From assembly GCA_934339005.1 (NCBI GenBank), contig CAKRHR010000010.1, positions 1-64,000 on the forward strand: DNA of 64,000 nt. The letters run 5' to 3'. The notes below the pieces were generated by a model. The model did no database searches. It had not been told where the DNA came from and saw only the letters and a list, made by a program, of their open reading frames with translations. Shown one piece after another: positions 35,109 through 43,504 of this stretch. The translations under genes were made by a program, and so were the position numbers. This stretch comes from an uncultured Catenibacillus sp. Its GTDB lineage: Bacteria > Bacillota > Clostridia > Lachnospirales > Lachnospiraceae. Numbering within the stretch: position 1 is the first letter of the stretch; every line of letters begins with the position of its first letter.

Positions 35109-35246
35109 ATCGCAGCCTCCCCCCATGTTAATATATATCTATAAAATACCATATACCGGCAAATAAGGTCAAATTTTTATGTCGAAATACTGCGATTTTT
35201 CAGGATTTTTGTAGCAAAAACATGAAACTTTTATATTAAAGTTTCG

Positions 35247-35275
35247 TTGAGCTTTGACGCTTGTTGTGCTATGAT
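35247..35275 (+). promoter_or_regulatory. Promoter of the transglutaminase-like lipoprotein gene
   Basis: TTGAGC (35247-35252), 17-bp spacer, TATGAT (35270-35275), 72 bp before the ATG. Confidence 0.65.
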
Positions 35276-35347
35276 AAATACGATTACATTATTATTTTTT
35301 GATCATACGTTAAACAAGTTTTCTGGCAAATAATAAAAGGAGTTATT

Positions 35348-36319
35348 ATGCGTCAAAAATTTTTCATACACCACTTTTTGATTTATATAAGCGTTATGCT
35401 TTTAATATTAATTGGCTGTTGTTCCTGCAATCATACAAGTGCCAGCCATGCTTCAAATACAGGAAAGCAAAACTTAAACGCCTCAGACAAAGAAGGGGGC
35501 ACACGTGATAATACACCATATGTACTTACACCTGAAGCTTCAGGCAAAACTGTCTACGAAAATGAGTTTGCTGTCATTGATGCCTCTCACTCCGATCAGG
35601 GTTATGTGATGATTCATTATCTTGGAACCTGTGAGAAAGTCAAGGTTCAGCTGATTGGTTCTAACGAAGAACCCTATACGTATCTTTTAAATCAATCTTG
35701 TGAATGGAATACGTTTCCTTTCAGTATGGGCAGTGATAACTATACTGTAAGAATCCTTGAAAATGTTGGAGGCGATTCCTATGCGATTGCTCTGACACAG
35801 GAGATTACAGTATCCCTTGAAAATGATTTCCTGCCGTTTTTATATCCTAATCAATACGTTAATTTTTCTGCTGACTCACAAGCAGTTTCTATGGCGCAGG
35901 AGCTTTCTTCCGGTGCGGATACAGATTTGGACGTTGTCAGCAACATCTATCATTATATTATTCAAAATATAAGTTATGATACCAAAAAGGCTGAAACCGT
36001 CACTTATGGATATACACCGGATATTGATGATACGCTGGCAACAGGCAAAGGTATTTGTTTTGACTATGCCGCTTTAATGACTGCTATGCTTCGTACACAG
36101 CATATCCCAACCCGACTCGAGGTCGGTTATTCCGGAGAGGCTTATCATGCCTGGATCAGTACTTATATCAAGGATATTGGTTGGATTGATAATATTATTG
36201 AATTTGATGGCAATGAGTGGAAACTTATGGATCCGACACTTGCCGCAGAAAATTCCGAAGAAGCTGCTGAAAAATATATTGGTGACGGCAGTAACTATAC
36301 AGTTAAATATTATTATTGA
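35348..36319 (+). CDS. Lipoprotein with transglutaminase-like domain
   Basis: 323 aa. Lipoprotein signal with lipobox LIGC (Cys24). An Ig-like region spans about 65-170. The papain-like transglutaminase core follows (about 190-300) with Cys in GKGICFDYA, His in YHAWI and Asp in LMDPTLA: all three residues kept. Such proteins act on the outer surface as cysteine proteases or cross-linkers. It precedes the pilus-like operon, separated by a terminator-like hairpin, and could process or cross-link surface proteins (inference). Confidence 0.85.
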   Translation: MRQKFFIHHFLIYISVMLLILIGCCSCNHTSASHASNTGKQNLNASDKEGGTRDNTPYVLTPEASGKTVYENEFAVIDASHSDQGYVMIHYLGTCEKVKVQLIGSNEEPYTYLLNQSCEWNTFPFSMGSDNYTVRILENVGGDSYAIALTQEITVSLENDFLPFLYPNQYVNFSADSQAVSMAQELSSGADTDLDVVSNIYHYIIQNISYDTKKAETVTYGYTPDIDDTLATGKGICFDYAALMTAMLRTQHIPTRLEVGYSGEAYHAWISTYIKDIGWIDNIIEFDGNEWKLMDPTLAAENSEEAAEKYIGDGSNYTVKYYY

Positions 36320-36333
36320 TTCAGGGTACGCTT

Positions 36334-36382
36334 CAAAACCTATACATTATATGTATACAGGTTTTGAATAACACTTTTTTGA
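36334..36382 (+). terminator. Terminator or attenuator before pilC
   Basis: CAAAACCTATACAT pairs with ATGTATACAGGTTTTG (36350-36366), then AATAACACTTTTTT. It may separate the lipoprotein gene from the pilus-like operon or attenuate read-through. Confidence 0.65.
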
Positions 36383-36393
36383 AAGGAGCCACT

Positions 36394-37434
36394 ATGAACA
36401 TATTACCACTTTCCAATTCGGAAACCTCTGCATTTTGCTCGCAGATTGCCATGATTTTAAAATCCGGTATTTCCTCCACCGAGGGCATTGCCATTATGCT
36501 TGAGGATACCGACAAAAATGACGAAAAGCAATTACTGACAACCATTTATGATACACTGACTCAAACCGGAAGCCTGCACGAAGCACTTCAGGAAACACAC
36601 GCATTTCCTGCCTATATGCTTTCTATGGTGGATATTGGTGAACGCACCGGACGTCTGGATGAAGTCATGGGTTCACTTGCAGATTATTACGAAAAAGAAG
36701 CCGGTCTTGCGCAGACAATAAAAAATGCAATTACTTATCCCTGCATCATGATTTTTATGATGCTTGCAGTGATTCTGATTTTAATTACAAAGGTCATGCC
36801 GGTGTTTGAACAGGTCTTTTTGCAGCTTGGTACACGCATGAGTGGGCCTTCAAGGGTTATTTTAAACATTGGTACATTTTTAAATACCCACAGCATCGTA
36901 TTAATCATTATTATTGTGGTTTTGATTGCTACAGCGATTGTTCTGATTAAAACAAAAATCGGTCAGAATTTTATCAGCAAACCGGCTGCCCGTTTTGGCG
37001 GCAGCAAAAATTTATCCGAAAAAATATCTGCCTATCGTTTTGCAGGCGGCATGGCACTCACACTCAGCAGTGGTCTGACCCCAGAAGAATGTTTAAATCT
37101 TGCATCTTCACTGATTGATGACGGTGCTTATAAAGATAAAATCAAAACATGCCAGCAAGCTGTTGAAAAAGGTGAAGACCTCTATCAGAGTCTGCTTACC
37201 TGCGGCGTATTTTCCGGGGTTTATACGCGTATGGCTGCCATTGCTGCACGTACAGGTATGATGGAAGAAATGATGCTTAAAATTGCCGCACATTTTGAAG
37301 AAGAAATCGACCAGAAGATTTCACGTATTTTAGCAATTATTGAACCGACTCTGGTCATTATTCTTTCTGTGATTGTCGGTATTATTCTGTTGTCTGTGAT
37401 GCTTCCGCTGATGAGCATCATGTCTACACTTTAA
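36394..37434 (+). CDS. Type II secretion F / PilC-type inner-membrane platform protein
   Basis: 346 aa. Two T2SSF repeats: cytosolic helical domain (FCSQIAMILKSGISSTEG...) and a membrane span, then the second copy (YRFAGGMALTLSSGLTPEE) with spans at the end (about 320-345). This platform protein organises pilin-like fibre assembly in type IV pili and type II secretion. GAAAGGAG precedes the ATG. First gene of a five-gene set with PilT; overlap or short gaps make an operon. Confidence 0.88.
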   Translation: MNILPLSNSETSAFCSQIAMILKSGISSTEGIAIMLEDTDKNDEKQLLTTIYDTLTQTGSLHEALQETHAFPAYMLSMVDIGERTGRLDEVMGSLADYYEKEAGLAQTIKNAITYPCIMIFMMLAVILILITKVMPVFEQVFLQLGTRMSGPSRVILNIGTFLNTHSIVLIIIIVVLIATAIVLIKTKIGQNFISKPAARFGGSKNLSEKISAYRFAGGMALTLSSGLTPEECLNLASSLIDDGAYKDKIKTCQQAVEKGEDLYQSLLTCGVFSGVYTRMAAIAARTGMMEEMMLKIAAHFEEEIDQKISRILAIIEPTLVIILSVIVGIILLSVMLPLMSIMSTL

Positions 37435-37449
37435 AGTCAGGTGATATTT

Positions 37450-37791
37450 ATGAAACATCGATTTGAAACAGGTGAAAAAGCTCATACCTCCCGCAATCTG
37501 ATTCTTTCAGCGATTATATGTATCGCTATTATTGCGTTGTTTTATTTTGCAGTTTCTTCTGTATCCACCCAGACGGTCAGTGAAGAACGTGCTGCCCTGG
37601 AAACGGCTTTAAACCGCAGCATTACACATTGCTATGCAATTGAGGGTCGTTATCCTGAAAGTCTGGATTATATTAAAGAAAATTATGGACTGACATACAA
37701 TGAATCACTTTTCTATGTCGTTTATCATCCGCTTGGGACCAACCTAATGCCGGATGTAACTATCATTGAACGGAAAGGAGAATCATCATGA
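37450..37791 (+). CDS. Small membrane-anchored pilin-like protein
   Basis: 113 aa. One N-terminal hydrophobic span (about 17-40), then a small outer domain (about 45-113) with a helix starting ERAALETALNRSITHCYAIEG and PESLDYIKENYGL. The GspG-like pattern suggests a pseudopilin-type subunit, but there is no classical G-FxxxE cleavage site. Start at ATG 37450 following AGGTGA. Overlaps the next gene by 4 bp. Confidence 0.65.
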   Translation: MKHRFETGEKAHTSRNLILSAIICIAIIALFYFAVSSVSTQTVSEERAALETALNRSITHCYAIEGRYPESLDYIKENYGLTYNESLFYVVYHPLGTNLMPDVTIIERKGESS

Positions 37792-38273
37792 ATCAGCATT
37801 CCAGACAACATCATGTGATTGATGCTATCTTTCCGATTGCCGTATTTTTTGTTTTTACAGCATCACTGCTTATCGTCCTGCTGCTTGCCGCGCGCATCTA
37901 CAGCAAAACGACCATTGATTCTGATAAACATTTTACGGACCGCACCGCCTTTGCTTATGTTATGGAAAAGGTGCGGCAAAATGATACTAATGGTGCACTT
38001 TCTGTTCAGACTATTGACGGTACTGATTGTCTTACGCTCACGGCTTCAACGGATATCGGTACAACCATCACTTACATTTATGTGAGTGATGGTGCGCTTC
38101 GTGAACTGCATGTCCGTGAAGGCATTGATGTATCTTTAACGGATGGATCCGAAATTTCAGAACTTGAGTCAATGTCAATTTCTGAAGTTTCGCCGAATCT
38201 CTATGAAATTCTTATGACAGACACCGACGGCACTTCCATGAAGCTGACGCTGGCAGAAAGGAGTGGCTCATGA
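37788..38273 (+). CDS. DUF4860-type membrane protein of pilus-like operon
   Basis: 161 aa. One N-terminal membrane helix (about 12-38), then a beta-rich domain (YVMEKVRQND...LTLTASTDIGTTITYIYVSDGALREL). Matches what I recall of DUF4860, found only in these clostridial pilus-like clusters. Probably a minor pseudopilin. Overlaps genes on both sides by 4 bp (ATGA). Confidence 0.7.
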   Translation: MNQHSRQHHVIDAIFPIAVFFVFTASLLIVLLLAARIYSKTTIDSDKHFTDRTAFAYVMEKVRQNDTNGALSVQTIDGTDCLTLTASTDIGTTITYIYVSDGALRELHVREGIDVSLTDGSEISELESMSISEVSPNLYEILMTDTDGTSMKLTLAERSGS

Positions 38274-38887
38274 AAAAAGTATCTTATACCCACAGCCGTT
38301 CCGGAATTTTTCTGATGGAGATTATCATTGCTATCCTGTTTTTCTCGATTGTCAGCGCCATTTGCTTAAATATATTTGTGCATACGCATAACTTGTCCAA
38401 ATCCACCGCAGAGTTAAATTTTGCTGTGCGTGAAGCTGCAAATGCATCGGAAATCACCAAATCCGCCGATACCTTTGAAGACGCAGCGCAACGCCTTGAG
38501 GAGACAGGCGGGTATACCCGTGCAAATAATAATACAGATTGCAATGTTTTGGATGCTCTCGGATATGCTGATTTGAATGACGAAAATGTTTATATTGCTT
38601 TCTGGGATGACGAATATCAGATGTGTACACAGGCAGATGCTGCTTACTGTATTTTAGCTGCTGCTTCAAATGATAATGATGATTTGACTGCGGCATTTGC
38701 TGGTGTGGTGACTTGGGAAATTCACGTTGTATCATTGGCAAATGTAGCTTCTAACTCAGAATCGTATGATACTTCAGTGGCAATGCATGATGAAGTTTCT
38801 AATTCATCAACAAATAAGGCTTCATCTGCTGATACAAGGGCATCTGTAATATATGAATTAACATCGGAGGTGTACTATGCAGAATAA
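38270..38887 (+). CDS. Type IV pilin-like protein with prepilin signal
   Basis: 205 aa. The N-terminus has a short basic leader and a prepilin-type motif, SG-IFLME (Gly at -1, Glu at +5), leading straight into a hydrophobic helix (IIIAILFFSIVSAICL). This is what a prepilin peptidase recognises. The outer domain is Ser/Thr/Asn-rich. Likely the main or a minor pilin-like subunit of this operon. Overlaps its neighbours. Confidence 0.75.
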   Translation: MKKVSYTHSRSGIFLMEIIIAILFFSIVSAICLNIFVHTHNLSKSTAELNFAVREAANASEITKSADTFEDAAQRLEETGGYTRANNNTDCNVLDALGYADLNDENVYIAFWDDEYQMCTQADAAYCILAAASNDNDDLTAAFAGVVTWEIHVVSLANVASNSESYDTSVAMHDEVSNSSTNKASSADTRASVIYELTSEVYYAE

Positions 38888-39386
38888 ACACAAACCACCG
38901 ATTACAAATATTGGCTCTGTTTCTCTGATTATGATATTTATTGTTTTGTGCATGGTGACGTTTGCTATCTTATCCCTGTCAGAATCGACGGGTGACTACA
39001 AATTTACAGAGAAACTGGCATCGCACACAACCGATTATTATACTGCTTCAAGTCAGGCTGAACGCGCGCTGGCCCAAATTGATGCATTGCTTCATGAGAC
39101 GAGTGAGAATGCCACAGACTCAGAAACTTTATTTTACCAGAATGTCATCGAAGCAATAAACAATACTTCTATCAGTAGCATCAATGACCTGACTACAACA
39201 TTTGATCATGATGAAGTTTTATATATTTCTTATGATGTCCCGGTTGGTGACAGTCAGAAATTATACGTCAGCCTTCGCGTAAATGCCCCTCAGACTTCAC
39301 CAGTGGCTGCTTATACGATAACCGCCTGGCAGACGCTTCAGACAGATGAATGGAATGGCGATGATTCTATTCAGTTAATAAAATAA
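38877..39386 (+). CDS. Pilus-operon membrane protein, PilX-like
   Basis: 169 aa. One N-terminal hydrophobic helix (about 15-37), then a helix (TDYYTASSQAERALAQID) and beta-rich end. The 'YYTASSQAERAL' block recalls PilX/GspK-type minor pilins, which keep A-x-x-G/S-x-E-x-A patterns. No clear prepilin cleavage site. Overlaps the preceding gene by 11 bp. Confidence 0.65.
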   Translation: MQNKHKPPITNIGSVSLIMIFIVLCMVTFAILSLSESTGDYKFTEKLASHTTDYYTASSQAERALAQIDALLHETSENATDSETLFYQNVIEAINNTSISSINDLTTTFDHDEVLYISYDVPVGDSQKLYVSLRVNAPQTSPVAAYTITAWQTLQTDEWNGDDSIQLIK

Positions 39387-39455
39387 GTACAATCTATTGT
39401 ATCAGCTAAATGAGGGCTTAACCCCTACAACTCATATATCAGGAGGAATGTTACT

Positions 39456-40517
39456 ATGGATTTAAATGTCATAGATTTTTTGCAAAAAGCAGTCAGTTCC
39501 GGTGCATCTGATATGTTTATCATTGCCGGACTTCCTGCCAGCATGCGCATCAATGGAAATATTGTCCACTTAAATGATACAAAACTTTTGCCCGCCGACA
39601 CAGAAAATATTATTCTTCAGATTTACAATTTAGCAGGTAACAGAAATATCGAAACATTAGAACTGACTGGTGATGATGATTTTTCATTTGCTGTTCCGGG
39701 ACTTTCCCGTTTTCGTGTCAGTGCTTATAAACAGCGTGGTTCATTTTCAGTTGTTGTGCGTGTCATTACATTCGAACTGCCTGATCCAAAAGTTTTAGGT
39801 ATTCCTGACTATATTATGGATTTTGCCAATTTTTCCAAAGGGCTTGTGTTGATTACAGGACCTGCGGGCAGTGGTAAATCGACCACACTTGCATGTTTAA
39901 TTGACCATATTAACCACACCCAAAGCAAACATATCATCACACTGGAAGACCCGCTGGAATTTCTTCACAGACATGATAAAAGCATTGTCAGCCAGCGTGA
40001 AATCAATGTCGATACAGAAAGCTATGTTACGGCGCTTCGCGCCTGCCTGCGCCAGAGTCCGGATGTGATTTTGCTTGGTGAAATGCGCGATTATGAAACC
40101 ATTCATGTGGCTATGACAGCCGCTGAAACCGGGCATTTGATTTTCTCCACATTGCATACAATTGGTGCAGCAAATACTATTGACCGTATCATTGATATTT
40201 TCCCACCAAATCAGCAGCGCCAGATTGCCGTTCAGTTATCGATGGTACTTCAAGCCGTTGTTACCCAGCAGCTTGTACCAACAGTTGATGACCGCATGGT
40301 GCCTGCATTTGAAATCATGACGGTGACACCTGCCATCCGAAATATGATTCGCGATAATAAGATTCCACAAATTGACGGTATTTTATATTCCTCCGCAAAT
40401 CAGAATATGATTTCTCTGGATACAAGCCTTGTGAACCTGTATAAAAGCGGTCGTATATCAAAGGATACTGCACTGTCATATGCAACAAATCGGGAAATGA
40501 TTCAGCGGCGGTTGTAA
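39456..40517 (+). CDS. pilT: PilT-type retraction ATPase
   Basis: 353 aa. Type IV pilus motor ATPase: Walker A GPAGSGKST near residue 136, Asp box LEDPLEF, Walker B-like LLGEMRD, His box TGHLIFSTLH. The N-terminal PAS-like domain and short length are those of PilT (retraction), not PilB. No PilB, PilD or PilM gene is in the window, so the motor may serve both ways or partners lie elsewhere. AGGAGG 7 nt before ATG. Confidence 0.9.
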   Translation: MDLNVIDFLQKAVSSGASDMFIIAGLPASMRINGNIVHLNDTKLLPADTENIILQIYNLAGNRNIETLELTGDDDFSFAVPGLSRFRVSAYKQRGSFSVVVRVITFELPDPKVLGIPDYIMDFANFSKGLVLITGPAGSGKSTTLACLIDHINHTQSKHIITLEDPLEFLHRHDKSIVSQREINVDTESYVTALRACLRQSPDVILLGEMRDYETIHVAMTAAETGHLIFSTLHTIGAANTIDRIIDIFPPNQQRQIAVQLSMVLQAVVTQQLVPTVDDRMVPAFEIMTVTPAIRNMIRDNKIPQIDGILYSSANQNMISLDTSLVNLYKSGRISKDTALSYATNREMIQRRL

Positions 40518-40581
40518 ATTCAATCTCGCAGCAATACAGCAATTCGTATATATCAACGAATGTTAAAAGTATTATTAACAC

Positions 40582-40634
40582 AAAAAAGGTTGGAAAATTT
40601 ATCTATTATCAGATAATATTTGCCAACCTTTTTA
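40582..40634. terminator. Bidirectional terminator between pilT and lepB
   Basis: AAAAAGGTTGG...TTATCT pairs with AGATAA...CCAACCTTTTT, ending both convergent transcripts. Confidence 0.85.
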
Positions 40635-40637
40635 TAT

Positions 40638-41195
40638 CTATAAATGTCCAATATACATCGCTATCCGTCCTTTAATATGAGACACATCCACTGCACCAAA
40701 CATTCTGGAATCTTCAGAATTTTCCCGGTTATCACCGATTATAAACACCTGATTTTCCGGTACAACATACGGATAACTAATATCCGTACCTGTGCGAATC
40801 GTATCACCAATAGCCTGTTTTGTCTGAATCTCTTTCCCATTCACAAACAGTTTGCCTTCTTCTATCATCACAGTATCTCCGGCAACTGCTACGATTCGCT
40901 TGACAAAGATTTCATCGTTTGGGCGTTCTACCAAAACGACATCTCCCACTTCAAAATGTTTACCCAATCGGGAATAAATCACTGTATCACCATTATGTAA
41001 TGTCGGATACATTGATGAACCGCTCACGGTTGTAAAACCCCAGCAAATATATAAAATCAAGCCAATTGCTGCCAGAACAGCAGCAATTTCCAATGCCAGA
41101 TGAATCCATCCACGTCGTTTTATTTTTTTAGTCTTTTTTATGGTTACAGGATCGACATCCTGCAAGATTTTCTGTTTGATTTCATCCATTTCCAT
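40638..41195 (-). CDS. lepB: Signal peptidase I, bacterial (LepB) type
   Basis: 185 aa. One N-terminal membrane span (about 30-55), catalytic Ser in GSSMYPTL and Lys in VKRIVAVAGD, then the GDNRENSEDSR block: the Ser-Lys pair of bacterial enzymes. Cleaves Sec signal peptides at the outer membrane face. Start at MEMDEIKQ since AGAGGTG lies before it. 15 bp after sipW, one operon, together likely serving the surface-fibre genes upstream. Confidence 0.9.
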   Translation of the reverse strand: MEMDEIKQKILQDVDPVTIKKTKKIKRRGWIHLALEIAAVLAAIGLILYICWGFTTVSGSSMYPTLHNGDTVIYSRLGKHFEVGDVVLVERPNDEIFVKRIVAVAGDTVMIEEGKLFVNGKEIQTKQAIGDTIRTGTDISYPYVVPENQVFIIGDNRENSEDSRMFGAVDVSHIKGRIAMYIGHL

Positions 41196-41210
41196 GAAAG
41201 AATGCACCTC

Positions 41211-41726
41211 TTACTTTTCGCTTTTTAATATGCCTGCAACAATATGGAATAATATTGCTGCCACAATGGCACAAACAGCCAGCACTTTTCCTGTATTCGT
41301 TGCCAGCGCAGACATAATCTGCCCCAAATACGGTACGGATAATTTTACCACACCAATAACATTATCATAGCTTACAGGCAGCATGTCCTCTGCTGCATTT
41401 GCATCACCTTTTGTAATAAATTCACCGGAAACTGTTTTATTTGTTACTACTCGGTGTGTGATAATTGAACCGGTATCAATGCTGCTATAATATGCTATGA
41501 CCTCGTCTGTTTCTATTGTTTCAGGCGCTTTCTCATGAACCAACACAAGACTTCCAGTTGGAATCGCAGGTTCCATACTTCCGGTAATAACCGTATACAC
41601 TTTATATCCCATGAGTTTTGGCACGGTCGCCGGAATGCATAAAAGAATGATTAATATTAATAAAATAGTTCCCAATATACTAAATACTGTTCCTGTTTTT
41701 TGCTTTGCAGATTTCTTTTTCTTCAT
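41211..41726 (-). CDS. sipW: SipW-type (ER-like) signal peptidase I
   Basis: 171 aa. Two membrane spans (about 16-40 and 143-167). Catalytic Ser in VITGSMEPAI and His in IITHRVV, where bacterial enzymes have Lys: the Ser-His type of archaea, ER and Bacillus SipW. In Bacillus SipW matures TasA and TapA. Two genes with SipW-type signal peptides sit in the fibre operon 2-3 kb upstream and are the likely substrates. Confidence 0.92.
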   Translation of the reverse strand: MKKKKSAKQKTGTVFSILGTILLILIILLCIPATVPKLMGYKVYTVITGSMEPAIPTGSLVLVHEKAPETIETDEVIAYYSSIDTGSIITHRVVTNKTVSGEFITKGDANAAEDMLPVSYDNVIGVVKLSVPYLGQIMSALATNTGKVLAVCAIVAAILFHIVAGILKSEK

Positions 41727-41793
41727 CGTCGTTCCCCACTTAAAATGCTTAAATATACATTAAAGTTTATCTTTTCGTTTCATTAATATAACT

Positions 41794-41802
41794 ATCATAC
41801 CA
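41794..41802 (-). promoter_or_regulatory. Extended -10 promoter before sipW
   Basis: TGGTATGAT on the minus strand, an extended -10 (TGnTATGAT); no clear -35 box. It would make sipW-lepB independent of the fibre operon. Confidence 0.45.
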
Positions 41803-41845
41803 CACAAACCATATTTTTTAAAAGATTTTTCTAAAAACATTAAAA

Positions 41846-41873
41846 ATACCACTGATTTTTCAATCAGTGGTAT
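41846..41873 (-). terminator. Terminator after the Rpn remnant
   Basis: ATACCACTGATT pairs with AATCAGTGGTAT (41862-41873), 4-nt loop, followed on the minus strand by TTTTTAATG. Confidence 0.8.
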
Positions 41874-41893
41874 AGAAATAATTGCTGTATTTC

Positions 41894-42130
41894 TTAATTT
41901 GATTTGTCTGTAATCATTTTCTGAAATTCTTCTGGCTCCATACCTGCTTTCTCTGCAGCATCTGCTAAACTGATTAAACCAGACTCTGCCAACTCAATGA
42001 GTGTCGCTAAACGTCCTGCCAATTCACCATCCTGACGTCCTTTTTCTTCACTATGCTTCATCATGTTATCAATCGCTTCACACACATTGACCACCTCTGC
42101 TTTCTCCGGACTTTCCCCTTCCTGTAAAAT
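41894..42130 (-). pseudogene. 3' remnant of an Rpn-type nuclease gene
   Basis: The open frame encodes about 78 residues ending VVNVCEAIDNMMKHSEEKG...LAGRLATLIELAESGLIS LADAAEKAGMEPEEF, which is the usual C-terminal tail of clostridial Rpn proteins. The nuclease domain is gone: a stop lies just upstream (42131) and nothing Rpn-like precedes it. It belongs to a different Rpn subtype than the two intact copies. It could in principle still give a 66-aa protein from GTG/ATG. Confidence 0.65.
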
Positions 42131-42273
42131 CTACTATTTTTATGCTATGTATAACATCGCTTAATATGATGTCATTACCTATTATACCACAACCCACGCA
42201 TCACGACAATCGAACAGATTTATTTTTTATTAAGATTATACTACAAGTTTTTGAAAAAATACCCCAACATAAC

Positions 42274-42307
42274 AGAATACCACCAGCGTTCCCTCTGGTG
42301 GTATTCT
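42274..42307 (-). terminator. Hairpin at the end of the fibre operon
   Basis: AGAATACCACCAG pairs perfectly with CTGGTGGTATTCT. T-run on the minus side is poor (TGTTATG), so it may be leaky. Confidence 0.65.
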
Positions 42308-42336
42308 TTAACATATATATCAGCAATTTTCAAGAA

Positions 42337-43503
42337 TTACTTCTTAGCGCGTTTTCTGAGAAGCACAACGCCAAGGATGATTAATGCGATGACTGCTGCG
42401 CCTCCGGCACATGCACCTATAACGATAGGAAGTGCTGTACGGCTGCCTCCGACTGTACTGTCAGGAAGCTGTGTATTATCCAATGGCACCTTATCATCAT
42501 CTAAGTCAACAATATCTCTCGGTGTATCATCATCCGGAGTAATGACTGTATTATCTGTATCTGATGCGCCATTATCTGTTGTCGTGTTATCGGTATTTGT
42601 ACCGTTATCAGTAGTTGTACCGTTGTCTGTTGTTGTATTGGCATCATTGCCGGTACCGCCTGTTCCAGTGCCTGTACCTGTTCCAGTACCTGTACCTGTT
42701 CCTGTTCCTGTTCCTGTGCCTGTACCTGTCGTTGTGCCAGTACCAGTTGTTGTACCGGTACCAGTTGTTGTACCAGTGCCACCAGTTGTACCGCCGCCAG
42801 TTATTCCACCCTGGTTATTATCCGGGTTAGACGGTGTTGGTGTTGGCTGTTCAGGTGTTGGATTAGCCTGATATACGAACTGCAATGCATTCTGTGATGC
42901 ATCTGCTGACAAAGTCTTTGTCAGGTTATATGCCTGTGGCTGATAACCTTCAATATAAAGATAAGCAACCACCGGTTTATCACCAACACTGCCGTAATAT
43001 GTACGGCTCGGTCTTAATTCCTGACCCTGAGCATCCACATAGCTTACTGTGTAAGCCACCATATTGCCCTTATAACCATATGCCACAACGTAATCAGCAT
43101 CTGATGTTACGAAGAAAGACATCGTATCTGCACCTTTGTATTCACTGTTGTTAACATCATCCTGACGGTTATCACGGCCACTCTTACGAACACCCATGAC
43201 ATAATATTTTTCATTGTCACCGGTCAGTGATACAGAACCTTCTGTCAATGTATCAAGTGTTACCTGGTCATTATAATGAAGATTACTGATAATAATCTTG
43301 TTGCCCTGACGGCTCATCGTTGCTGATTCACTGATGTAGCTCACATTCGGATTACCCAGCGTACCGAGATTACCGCCATCCAGCGTTACTGTAAATGTAT
43401 ATTCATCATCTGCTGCGAAAGCGCCCATCGCCATCTGACCTGCAGTCAATACCATGGCCATTGCAGCAAAAAGTCCTCGACGAAATCTTTTAAGACATTT
43501 CAT
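42337..43503 (-). CDS. Surface protein with MucBP-like domain, Thr-Gly repeat and C-terminal anchor
   Basis: 388 aa. Signal peptide (cleavage after AFA), beta-rich domain (30-150), a MucBP-like module (about 150-220: YTVSYVDAQGQELRPSRTYYG), then a Thr-Gly spacer (GTTTGTGTTTGTG and (TG)n, about 245-295), a Thr/Asp/Asn stretch, and a C-terminal span with RKRAKK. LPDST precedes the span and is not a true LPXTG, so it may be simply membrane-held. Last gene of the fibre operon; GAGGAGGT precedes ATG. Confidence 0.78.
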   Translation of the reverse strand: MKCLKRFRRGLFAAMAMVLTAGQMAMGAFAADDEYTFTVTLDGGNLGTLGNPNVSYISESATMSRQGNKIIISNLHYNDQVTLDTLTEGSVSLTGDNEKYYVMGVRKSGRDNRQDDVNNSEYKGADTMSFFVTSDADYVVAYGYKGNMVAYTVSYVDAQGQELRPSRTYYGSVGDKPVVAYLYIEGYQPQAYNLTKTLSADASQNALQFVYQANPTPEQPTPTPSNPDNNQGGITGGGTTGGTGTTTGTGTTTGTGTTTGTGTGTGTGTGTGTGTGTGTGTGGTGNDANTTTDNGTTTDNGTNTDNTTTDNGASDTDNTVITPDDDTPRDIVDLDDDKVPLDNTQLPDSTVGGSRTALPIVIGACAGGAAVIALIILGVVLLRKRAKK

Positions 43504-43504
43504 A

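Noticed and set aside
42251..42871. Plus-strand frame with VPVPVP repeats
   Set aside because: Antisense of the Thr-Gly tract of the surface protein on the minus strand.
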